Origin: CAVWCQ01 sp963753545
Lineage (GTDB): Bacteria; Chloroflexota; Anaerolineae; Aggregatilineales; Aggregatilineaceae
NCBI GenBank assembly: GCA_963753545.1
Contig: CAVWCQ010000008.1
Span: 3,534,001 to 3,598,000 of the forward strand
Direction: 5' to 3'
Length of the DNA stretch: 64,000 nt
The translations under genes were made by a program, and so were the position numbers. Under the pieces are notes generated by a model, which was not told the origin of the DNA, searched no databases, and saw nothing but the letters and a program-made list of their open reading frames with translations. This document shows positions 55,866-63,422 of this stretch, piece by piece; the first letter of the stretch is position 1, and each line of letters starts with the position of its first letter.

Positions 55866-56216
55866 ACTTTTGGGAATTTATCAGCCGTACCTGTTGGGAA
55901 AGAATAACGTCAACGACCCCATAGCTAAAGCAAGGGGCTTGTCCCTGGCGCTACCGGACAAGTCCGGTATCCGAGACGTCTGGCGGATTGACAGCCGCCC
56001 ATCGACCGAAGTCGATGCAAAAGTCCAAGCCGCAGCTTGACGGTGAAGATTTTACGCAGCGAACGATTACTCACTGCAACCCGCTCTCTTCAGTTGGTAA
56101 GGTGCGACAACCGTTTCCTCTACCACAGCAGAGTGTCTTGACCTTGTGAAGCATTATAGCATCCTTGAAAGGAGAAGTCTCACCTTCCTCCCCACGCCTG
56201 AAGGCGTGGGTATCCG
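55866..56216 (+). ncRNA. Orphan structured element, HEARO/omega-RNA-like or IS200/IS605-type relic
   Basis: Consecutive perfect hairpins: TACCGGAC/GTCCGGTA (55952-55969), GGCGG/CCGCC (55982-55999), CATCGAC-CGAA-GTCGATG (56000-56017), and a terminal CCCACGCC-TGAA-GGCGTGGG (56191-56210). The last ends 6 bp before GTGA at 56217. HEARO RNAs, the guide RNAs of IscB nucleases, are known to insert just before ATGA or GTGA, and IS605-group elements end in such stem-loops. No IscB or TnpB gene is near. An open frame across it (55657-56040) is not protein-like. The left border is my estimate. The rest of the 437-bp gap is its AT-rich left flank. Confidence 0.55.
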
Positions 56217-56229
56217 GTGAGTATTTTTG

Positions 56230-57033
56230 ATGAACACAACTCAAGCCTATATCGCGGTTGAAGGGGTTATCGGCGTTGGCAAAACCACGCTGGCGCGCAT
56301 GTTCCAGAAAGAAAGCAGTGCGCACTTAATGTTGGAAGTGTTCGAGGAAAACCCGTTCCTCTCCGATTTTTACACGGACCGCGCTCGTTATGCTTTCCAG
56401 ACGCAAATATTTTTCCTGCTCAGCCGCTATCACCAGCAGCGCCAGGTCACGCGCATGCCTCGCCCGATCATCAGTGATTATATTTTTGACAAGGATCGCC
56501 TCTTTGCCCAGGTAAACCTGGGTGGCGACGAACTTGATACCTATTTCAGCGTTCAGGAAGCTTTAGCCGAAAATATTGCCCGGCCCGATCTGGTCGTCTT
56601 TCTCAAAGCCGATACGGACACTCTCATGAATCGCATTACCGCCCGTGACCGGCCCTACGAGCGCAATATGGAGGCGACTTATATCGACAGCCTGCGGGCA
56701 GCCTATGAGCAGTTCTTTGCCTCCTACGATAAAGCCCCGGTGCTGATCATTGATGCCAACAACACCGACTTTGTTCAGAATGCCGACGACCGGGAAATGA
56801 TCTTCAGCCGGATTCTCGGCGCATTGGGCCAGGGTCCAAACCAACCCTCTCTGCCCGGCATGGACAGTGGAGAAGCGCCAACTGTCGCTGTGCCAGTCGA
56901 GAGTTTGCCCCTGGACCAGAACTCCCCGGCGGCTGGTCGATTTTCAACATTTTCACCGCCAGCTCGATCACCAGAAACGGCTCCCAACCGATCCCTATAT
57001 GAACTACATTTTGCTTCAGGAGCAGATGGGTGA
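56230..57033 (+). CDS. Deoxynucleoside kinase (dGK/dAK family), C-terminus probably frameshifted into a MazG-like domain
   Basis: Phosphorylates deoxyadenosine/deoxyguanosine-type nucleosides in the salvage pathway. The P-loop is GVIGVGKTTL (residues 12-21), followed by FEENPFLSDFY and the arginine-rich lid ITARDRPYERNME. The kinase core ends near residue 200; after PVESLPLDQN the frame becomes low-complexity. Removing one C at 56924-56927 continues it into RRLVDFQHFHRQLDHQK and a MazG-like domain. ATG 56230 is preferred to TTG 56227; no clear ribosome site exists because the structured element abuts the start. Confidence 0.9.
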   Translation: MNTTQAYIAVEGVIGVGKTTLARMFQKESSAHLMLEVFEENPFLSDFYTDRARYAFQTQIFFLLSRYHQQRQVTRMPRPIISDYIFDKDRLFAQVNLGGDELDTYFSVQEALAENIARPDLVVFLKADTDTLMNRITARDRPYERNMEATYIDSLRAAYEQFFASYDKAPVLIIDANNTDFVQNADDREMIFSRILGALGQGPNQPSLPGMDSGEAPTVAVPVESLPLDQNSPAAGRFSTFSPPARSPETAPNRSLYELHFASGADG

Positions 57034-57226
57034 ACTGGCCCGCGCCCTGTCCCAGCAGTGGATGGCTGAGGGTGATTCCTCGTGGGCTGCCGTTCGCGAA
57101 GAACTGGCGGACGTGTTCGCCTCCTTGTTGAAATTAGCAAACCATACGGGCATCGACCTGGAGGAGGCTTATCTGGAAAAAATGAAGCTGAATCAGTCAT
57201 GGCAAACAGGAGGCAAAAACTCGTGA
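56999..57226 (+). CDS. MazG-like nucleotide pyrophosphohydrolase domain
   Basis: 75 residues of an all-alpha NTP pyrophosphohydrolase: EQMGELARAL and EELADVFASLLKLANHTGID are the acidic metal-binding helices (EExGE and ExxD types) of MazG and related house-cleaning enzymes. There is no ribosome site before the ATG at 56999, and the frame upstream continues to the kinase gene, so this is probably the C-terminal domain of a dNK-MazG fusion broken by one base. The next kinase overlaps its stop (GTGA). Confidence 0.7.
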   Translation: MNYILLQEQMGELARALSQQWMAEGDSSWAAVREELADVFASLLKLANHTGIDLEEAYLEKMKLNQSWQTGGKNS

Positions 57227-57921
57227 TTCAGCCGATCATCACCAACAAACATTTTGTGGCGATTGCCGGGAATATTGGAGTCGGCAAATCGACGCTGACC
57301 GCTGTGCTATCAGAGGCCTTCGGGTGGAAGCCATTTTATGAAGCCGTTGACGAAAATCCATACCTGGCTGATTTTTATGCCGATATGACTCGCTGGAGTT
57401 TTCATTCCCAGGTTTTCTTTTTGTCGCGGCGGCTCCAACACCACCGCCAACTGGTCGATCATCCTGGCTCGGTCGTGCAGGATCGCAGTGTTTATGAAGA
57501 CGCGGAGATTTTCGCCTGCAACCTTTTCAAACAGGGTCAGATGTCAGCACGTGATTACCAGGCGTACCGGGATTTATATGATGGCATCCGCGCCTTTTTG
57601 CCGCCTCCGGACCTGTTGGTCTATCTGAAAGCCAGCGTCGAGACGCTGAAGAACCGCATTCGACAGCGAGGGCGTGACTTTGAGCGTGATATTTCGCCGG
57701 ACTACCTATTCCGGTTAAACACGCTCTACGATACCTGGATCGAACACTGGGAAAGCTGCCCGGTGTTGGTCATTCCGGCGGATGAAATGGACTTCCAGCA
57801 CGAGCCGGATTCGCGCCAGAGCATTATTGATGCTGTGCGAGAACTCGCTGCGCCCGGCCCCAATCCGCTACGTGAAGCCGCCCACCCGCCATGCACAGGA
57901 CTAACCTCTGTGTTAGAATAG
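57223..57921 (+). CDS. Deoxynucleoside kinase (dGK/dAK family), second paralog
   Basis: 232 residues. The P-loop GNIGVGKSTL (about residues 14-23), EAVDENPYLADFY, VVQDRSVYED (nucleoside-binding DRS) and the lid IRQRGRDFERD are those of dGK/dAK/dCK-type kinases. GTG 57223 has GGAGG 9 bp upstream and overlaps the stop of the MazG-like domain; an ATG at 57199 is a less likely start. In lactobacilli two such kinases form a dAK/dGK heterodimer; the tandem here suggests the same, by analogy only. Confidence 0.93.
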   Translation: MIQPIITNKHFVAIAGNIGVGKSTLTAVLSEAFGWKPFYEAVDENPYLADFYADMTRWSFHSQVFFLSRRLQHHRQLVDHPGSVVQDRSVYEDAEIFACNLFKQGQMSARDYQAYRDLYDGIRAFLPPPDLLVYLKASVETLKNRIRQRGRDFERDISPDYLFRLNTLYDTWIEHWESCPVLVIPADEMDFQHEPDSRQSIIDAVRELAAPGPNPLREAAHPPCTGLTSVLE

Positions 57922-57988
57922 GCATGGAGTCGCTCTTCTTAAGATGCGATGGGGTGGATCAGTAGTGGGCAAAAGGCAGTAGTCGCCT

Positions 57989-59599
57989 ATGGCACGATAT
58001 TCGGCTCGTCTGAGTGAATCGCTGCGGCTTGCGCTGGTGTATCGCCTTGCGCGAGAACTGAATGCGGAATTACACCCAATTGATGTGCTGCGGCGCGTGC
58101 TGAATGATACGGCTGAAGCGCTTGGCACGCCTCATGCCAGTATCATCGCTTTGCGGCAAAAAGAAGTACAGGCCATTTATGCGTTGGGCGGCGGAGACGT
58201 TGACCCAACACCCGTGATTAAGCGTGTGTTGGCAAACGGATTAGCGGGTTTCGTGTTGCATAACTACCGGACAGTGATTATCAACGATATCACCAATAAT
58301 CCGTTGTGGATGCCGCTCCCATGCGAACCTCTTTCTCCTCAAGAGGGGTCTGCGTTGTGCGTACCACTCATTCATTCCGGGGATGTCGTTGGGGTGATGA
58401 CCCTGGCGCACCCGGCGCGCGGGTACTTTACAGCGGACGCGGTAAATCTGACCAATACCATCAGCGAGATGGGCGCAGCGGCGCTGATGCAAACCATGAT
58501 GCTCGAGGCAGCGCGCCACGCTGAACAGCGCTACGCGATGCTGTTTGATGATGCCATTGTGCCCATCATTATCACCGATCTTCAGGGCAATATTCAGACG
58601 GCTAATCGCCGCGCCTGTGAATTTTTGGGTTATGAGCACGACGAGATTTGCCATCAAAATATCACGGCAATTCATCGTACCGGAACCGGGCCTATTGGGC
58701 CTGATCGCCTTGAGACCTTAAAACGCGGGCTGGAAGTGCGTTTTCAGTCTGTGGTCTGGACAAAAGACGGCAGCAGCCGCGATGTCCAGGTTTATGCCAA
58801 ACGGCTCGGCGGCACCAGCGAAAACGACAACATCCAGTGGATTGAGCACGATTTATCCTCTCGCTTGGAACTCGACCAACTGCGCAATGATCTGACTGCC
58901 ATGATCTTCCATGATATTCGCGGGCCACTGGGGAATGTTCATACCAGTCTCGCAGCGCTGTCCACCCTGTTGGACAATAAGCAGGACAAACGCGTCCGCG
59001 ACTTGCTGGATATCGCTCTGCAAAGCGAGCAGCAGGTACACCGGATGGTCAGCTCGCTGCTGGATATCCAATATCTTGAAGAAGGCAGCAAGCTGTTGAG
59101 CCGGACGAATACGGTAATCGAGGCGCTGGTCGGGCATGCAGTCGCACAGGTGCAGCCCACTATCTATGACAAGCGGATTCAGATCGAGGTTATCACCAGC
59201 AAGGATCTGCCAGTACTCTATATCGACAGTGATATGATCGAGCGGGTGCTGATCAACCTGGTCGATAATGCGATCAAATACTCACCTGAAGGCGATCTTG
59301 TTACGGTCAGCGCCGTCAAAAACGGGATGGAAGTGTGGATCCGGGTTAAAGACACTGGTCCTGGCATCCCTGCCGCTGCTCTGGCAACCATCTTCGATAA
59401 GTTTGCGCGGGTCAAGCAGCGCCACATGCCGCATGGTGTTGGCCTCGGGTTGGCTTTCTGCAAGCTGGCAGTCGAAGCGCATGGCGGGCGCATCTGGGTG
59501 CAAAGCGAGGAAAACAGCGGCTCGATTTTTACTTTTGCGCTTCCCATCGAAGCTCCAGCAACTCAAGAGCTTCCAATGCTGAGCGCGCTCAGGATCTAG
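57989..59599 (+). CDS. Sensor histidine kinase, GAF-PAS-HisKA-HATPase
   Basis: 536 residues, no membrane segment, so a cytoplasmic sensor. A GAF domain (about 30-170), a PAS domain (about 180-290), then the kinase with phosphoacceptor His308 in MIFHDIRGPLGN, N box INLVDNAIKYSP, DTGPGIP and GVGLGLAFCKLAVEAHGG. The kinase core resembles that of the two giant kinases at 29.5-36.4 kb, which suggests a paralogous family. No response regulator is adjacent. Confidence 0.92.
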   Translation: MARYSARLSESLRLALVYRLARELNAELHPIDVLRRVLNDTAEALGTPHASIIALRQKEVQAIYALGGGDVDPTPVIKRVLANGLAGFVLHNYRTVIINDITNNPLWMPLPCEPLSPQEGSALCVPLIHSGDVVGVMTLAHPARGYFTADAVNLTNTISEMGAAALMQTMMLEAARHAEQRYAMLFDDAIVPIIITDLQGNIQTANRRACEFLGYEHDEICHQNITAIHRTGTGPIGPDRLETLKRGLEVRFQSVVWTKDGSSRDVQVYAKRLGGTSENDNIQWIEHDLSSRLELDQLRNDLTAMIFHDIRGPLGNVHTSLAALSTLLDNKQDKRVRDLLDIALQSEQQVHRMVSSLLDIQYLEEGSKLLSRTNTVIEALVGHAVAQVQPTIYDKRIQIEVITSKDLPVLYIDSDMIERVLINLVDNAIKYSPEGDLVTVSAVKNGMEVWIRVKDTGPGIPAAALATIFDKFARVKQRHMPHGVGLGLAFCKLAVEAHGGRIWVQSEENSGSIFTFALPIEAPATQELPMLSALRI

Positions 59600-59617
59600 G
59601 CTGCCCTCAACCATACG

Positions 59618-60654
59618 ATGAAAACCAAATGGGTTGTTCCCCCCCTTTTTCTCTTGGCGATGATCATTCTGGCTGGCTGTGGCGGAAACGCAGAGCCGAT
59701 AATCACCACCCTGGGCCGTTCACCAACCTTCACCGCTGGGCCGACGATGACTGCTCCGGTCGTAACCAGCGTACCAACCGCCCTTGTTGCACCCGCCACG
59801 CCTACCCGCCAGCCGACGACACCAACACCCGGCCCTTCTCCGACCAGCCTGCTTGCGCCTACGGTGATTCCGGCTCCCGAAACGTTGACGGCAACTCGCG
59901 CCGCAACGCTTGCTGGCCTCTCGGTGGAATATTTCACGACGGATACTTCGTCCGTTCGTCCCGGCGATAATGTGACACTCTTTTGGAGTGTGCGCGGCGC
60001 GCAGCAGGCGAACATCTACCGCATCGATGAGGAAGGCGAGCGGCTGTATCGCTGGGATGTGCCCGCAGAAGGTAAAATCACGGTTGCCACCCGCACAGGG
60101 GATCGCGATGCGGCCCGTTTTTTGCTGACGGCTGCCTTCCAGATTCCAATGTCGAGCAAGAACTGCTGATTCCGCTGCAATGCCCCGAAATCTGGTTCTT
60201 TGATCCCGCGCCCGAAGCCTGCGCTGCCGGACTTCCCGCGGCATCGGCCCAGGTCGAACAGACCTTTGAGCGGGGCCGGATGATCTGGGTTGAAACCATG
60301 GATCGGATTTATGTGATTTTCGAGGATGGCGGCTCACCCGCCTGGGCACAGTACCCCGATAACTTTACCGACGGCGATCCTGACCGGGACGAAAGTCTTG
60401 TTCCTCCTGGCGACCTGATCCAGCCTGTGCGCGGGTTTGGTCTTGTCTGGCGGAGCAACGAACGGGTCAAAGATCGGTTGGGCTGGGCCACCTCGCCGGA
60501 AGTTCCTTTTGAAGGCATGTACCAGTCGGATTCGGCGGAACCCAGCGTAGCCACTCTGTATATGCGTATGCGCGATGGCGGCATTGTGGCACTAGACGCA
60601 GAAGCCCACACATGGGAAGTCCTGCCGCCGACCCTTAATGATGGCGTAGAGTAA
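59618..60654 (+). CDS. Lipoprotein with a Thr/Pro-rich spacer, frame broken as sequenced
   Basis: About 345 residues in two frames. The leader PPLFLLAMIILAGCGG has a lipobox; a long Thr/Pro/Ala spacer (residues about 35-90) precedes a domain with SVRPGDNVTLFWSVRGAQQA, an Ig-like fold. The second half continues in another frame from VEQELLIPLQCPEIWFFDP to the stop. Adding one base at 60134-60136 gives AALPDSNVEQE. The protein is probably anchored on the outer face of the membrane. It starts 18 bp after the kinase, so the two may share a transcript; a signal-reporting role is only speculative. Confidence 0.78.
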
Positions 60655-60664
60655 TGAGACAACG

Positions 60665-61825
60665 ATGCTAAACGAACCTTCGAGCATGACCTCTGGAAAA
60701 CCTGATCAGTCTTTGCCGGCTGTGCTGCCAACCATCGCTCAGCGGCCTAATACGGCGGCTCAGAACCAGATCGAGACAGCAGTCAGTCAGGTATTGCAGA
60801 TTACGAACACAGAATACCATCCCAATCCTCCCCTGATGGCTACTTTTACGGGCAGGCTGCGGTTGGATAGTGAAGCCGCGTTTGCCCAACTAGACGGACA
60901 GCTTGCTCCGCTGGATTATCACACGCTGCTCTCAATCAATGAACAAGACCAGCACGTGATCACCATCATCAAAGGTCGCGTCAATCCCAAACCGCGCCCC
61001 TGGTGGCCGAATGCGCTGCTGCTGGTCCTGACGCTGCTCAGCCTGCTCTATGTGGGGTCGCTGCAGGACGAAAGCGCGAACAGCCTGAGTGATATCTGGC
61101 GCGGCTGGCCCTATGCTCTCAGCCTGATTCTGATCCTGGGCACGCACGAACTCGGCCACTATTTTGCGGCACGCCACCACAAGGTCAATGTGACGCTGCC
61201 CTATTTCATTCCCGCGCCGATCTCTGGTTTTGGCACACTGGGCGCGTTTATCCAACTGCGTGCCCCGATGCCGAACCGGAAAGTACTGTTTGATGTCGGT
61301 GTTGCCGGACCGCTCGCCGGGCTGATCGTCGCTATCCCTATCCTGATCATCGGGCTGGCGACCTCTCATATCGAGGCGCTGCCGAAAGACACCTACATTC
61401 TCGAAGGCGATTTGCTCATTTATCTCTCGGCAAAGCTCGCCATCTTTGGCAAGCTTCTGCCAAACGGCCATGAAGATGTATTCATCAATCAGGTTGCCAA
61501 GGCGGGGTGGACTGGATTGTTCATTACGGGCCTGAACCTCATTCCGGTGGGGCAACTGGACGGCGGCCATGTCCTGTCCACGCTGTTCGGCAGGCGCGCT
61601 GCCCGGCTTTATATCCCTGTCCTGATCACCTTCGTGGTCTTGTCGTTCTTTAACGCAGCCTGGCTGTTGTGGACGCTGCTGCTCCTGTTATTTGGACGCT
61701 TCTATGCCGTCCCGCTTGATTCGATCACTCCACTGGACAGGCGGCGGCGGATGATCGGCTATGTAGCGATCCTGGTTTTTGTCCTGGTCTTTGTCCCGAA
61801 TCCGCTTCAGATCGTTAATCCGTAG
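60665..61825 (+). CDS. Site-2 protease family (M50) intramembrane metalloprotease
   Basis: 386 residues. After a soluble N-terminal part of about 110 residues (GRLRLDSEAAFAQLDGQLAP, similar to the leader of S2P-like proteins of plants and cyanobacteria) come several helices with the zinc motif HELGH (His161, Glu162, His165) and the partner motif LIPVGQLDGGH near residue 300. It probably cleaves membrane-bound regulatory proteins inside the lipid bilayer. It lies between a lipoprotein and a transglycosylase-like gene, close together, consistent with an envelope operon. Confidence 0.92.
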   Translation: MLNEPSSMTSGKPDQSLPAVLPTIAQRPNTAAQNQIETAVSQVLQITNTEYHPNPPLMATFTGRLRLDSEAAFAQLDGQLAPLDYHTLLSINEQDQHVITIIKGRVNPKPRPWWPNALLLVLTLLSLLYVGSLQDESANSLSDIWRGWPYALSLILILGTHELGHYFAARHHKVNVTLPYFIPAPISGFGTLGAFIQLRAPMPNRKVLFDVGVAGPLAGLIVAIPILIIGLATSHIEALPKDTYILEGDLLIYLSAKLAIFGKLLPNGHEDVFINQVAKAGWTGLFITGLNLIPVGQLDGGHVLSTLFGRRAARLYIPVLITFVVLSFFNAAWLLWTLLLLLFGRFYAVPLDSITPLDRRRRMIGYVAILVFVLVFVPNPLQIVNP

Positions 61826-61835
61826 GGCATCGATC

Positions 61836-62636
61836 ATGGTCAAAAAGACAGAGGTTCCGCAACCGCCCAAGCGAAAAGAGGCCGCCCCGGCGAAACAACA
61901 ACAGCCACCACCGCGCCCGCCTCAGCAGCGCCAACCGTCGCGGCAGCGCCGCACGCCGGAAGATAAGTCTACAACAACAAGGCAGCGCGCGCTGCGTCTT
62001 TTACTGCGGCTTATCAATCAGCGCGTGATCGCCCTGCCGCTGATTATTCTGGTCCTGCTGTTCACTTATGTCGTGCTGAACCGAACGGGCCAACTGCCAG
62101 GGGGGAGCGGCGGAGATCATCAGAACATCGATAATCCCAATGCGCCGCTGGCCTCTTTTTATGCGCCGGAGGTACTGAAGTGGCGTTCCGATATTGAACG
62201 GTGGGCACACGAATACGATGTGAATCCCAATGTAATCGCCATCGTCATGCAGATTAAGTCGTGTGGCAATTCCAGCGTGATCTCAGGGGCAGGGGCAACA
62301 GGGCTGATGCAGGTCATGCCCTTTCATTTTGATGATGGGGAGAATATGCTGAACCCCGATGTGAATGTGCGGAACGGCATGGATGTGTTTTACGAATGCC
62401 TGACCCAATTCGCTGACTGGGACCTGGGAATAGCGCTGGCCTGTTATAACGGCGGGCCAAGCGTCACTCTGATGGATTCTTCATCATGGCCAGCCGAAAC
62501 TCAGGCGTATTACCATTGGGCATCGGGGATGTGGAACGAAGCGCAAAAGAACCGTAAAGACAGTGATACGCTGAACGAATGGCTCAGTGCTGGTGGACAA
62601 AACCTGTGCAGCCTGAGCGCTCAAAATGCCCAATAA
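61836..62636 (+). CDS. Lytic-transglycosylase-like membrane protein with a substituted catalytic glutamate
   Basis: 266 residues: a Pro/Gln/Arg-rich cytoplasmic N-terminus (about 1-60), one membrane helix (LPLIILVLLFTYVVL), then an extracellular SLT-type domain (YDVNPNVIAIVMQIKSCGNS, GAGATGLMQVMPFHFDDGEN, LALACYNGGP). In SLT enzymes the position of Lys141 is the catalytic Glu (IESxG), and here it is Lys, so activity is doubtful. Everything around it is well preserved. ATG 61836 is the family-like start. It follows the M50 gene by 10 bp. Confidence 0.82.
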   Translation: MVKKTEVPQPPKRKEAAPAKQQQPPPRPPQQRQPSRQRRTPEDKSTTTRQRALRLLLRLINQRVIALPLIILVLLFTYVVLNRTGQLPGGSGGDHQNIDNPNAPLASFYAPEVLKWRSDIERWAHEYDVNPNVIAIVMQIKSCGNSSVISGAGATGLMQVMPFHFDDGENMLNPDVNVRNGMDVFYECLTQFADWDLGIALACYNGGPSVTLMDSSSWPAETQAYYHWASGMWNEAQKNRKDSDTLNEWLSAGGQNLCSLSAQNAQ

Positions 62637-62679
62637 CCTTGGGGCAGTTGGCTTTCTGCTAACAAACTTTTCGAAAAAT

Positions 62680-62755
62680 TTAGTTGATCACTTCTCCGAC
62701 GGAGCGATCCCGCTACCCCCCCTTTTTCGGTTTCATGACTAACCATTCTCTAACT
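62680..62755 (+). repeat. Dispersed convergent-gap repeat, copy C (module 2 only)
   Basis: TAGTTGATCACTTCT followed, after a variable centre of the same length as in copy B, by GACTAACCATTCTCTAAC. It lacks module 1. It is again in a gap between convergent genes (62637-62903). Confidence 0.8.
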
Positions 62756-62857
62756 GTTTATCTACTTCCAGAATCGACCCATTTTGGGAGGAGGCTATTA
62801 CAAGCGTCCCATCACAATCATTCGAGCGTACTCTCAGCATACACCCAATGTGCCCTC

Positions 62858-62896
62858 TAAAATACTCCTTTAAAGTTGAACCTTAAGTACTAATTT
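62858..62896 (+). repeat. Dispersed repeat module 3, second copy
   Basis: 39 bp identical to 28327-28365. It lies 7 bp from the 3' end of the minus-strand macrodomain gene. Confidence 0.9.
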
Positions 62897-62903
62897 TGAG
62901 GTT

Positions 62904-63332
62904 TTAGTCTTCATAAATAGTCACTGGCATGTGGCCTAGATACTGCTCTACGATCTCGCGCACAGGGGGCCAGTCAGGACCTTCCGCCAGCCGCAGCAGA
63001 GCCAAACTCTTCAGTCCTTCGCGGGTCCACTCTCTGGCAAGCTTCAGACAGGCCGCCTCGACATAGCGGGGCCGAGTCGCGCCCTGGGGTGTATCACGCA
63101 CGACCATCGCCAGAATCCAGGGTTGGCCTTCGCGCCAAAGCCAGATATCGCCCGGTTTGAGCTTCCCCGCCCGCCCGCGCTTGCGGTAATCGCTGATAAA
63201 CACAGGATAGCGATCTGCCAATGCCGTAAAAAGCGTGGAGACTTCGCTTCGTCCGGCAGCGTTCACTCCAACTGCAATCGTCTGCGCCTGGGTCGAAAAT
63301 ATGTCGCTGTCCTTCACGAAGGTAATCCCCAT
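62904..63332 (-). CDS. DarG-like macrodomain protein
   Basis: 142 residues. GVNAAGRSEVSTLFTALADRYP, SDYRKRGRAGKLKPGDIWLW, YVEAACLKLA and ALLRLAEGPDWPPVREIVEQYLG follow the order of the macrodomain of DarG, which removes ADP-ribose from DNA. The ADP-ribose-binding glycine loop is degenerate (usual GVMGKG type replaced), so binding is not assured. No DarT toxin is adjacent. It lies downstream of rplA, behind a terminator. It could be an orphan antitoxin-like hydrolase or an unrelated nucleotide-binding protein. Confidence 0.62.
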   Translation of the reverse strand: MGITFVKDSDIFSTQAQTIAVGVNAAGRSEVSTLFTALADRYPVFISDYRKRGRAGKLKPGDIWLWREGQPWILAMVVRDTPQGATRPRYVEAACLKLAREWTREGLKSLALLRLAEGPDWPPVREIVEQYLGHMPVTIYED

Positions 63333-63361
63333 AAAACCCTCCCGCGAGCGATCATAACAAC

Positions 63362-63391
63362 AAAAGAACCGGAAGGGAAACCCCCTCCGGT
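63362..63391 (-). terminator. Rho-independent terminator of rplA
   Basis: Minus strand: ACCGGAGGG, short loop, CCCTTCCGGT with one mismatch, then TCTTTTG. It is about 32 bp after the rplA stop. Confidence 0.75.
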
Positions 63392-63422
63392 CCGATGGTA
63401 ATCCTAAAGGCCAAGAAAAGTG

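Noticed and set aside
55657..56040. 127-codon open frame running through the structured element
   Set aside because: It crosses the minus-strand lipoprotein gene and hairpins, with no protein-like conservation or ribosome site.
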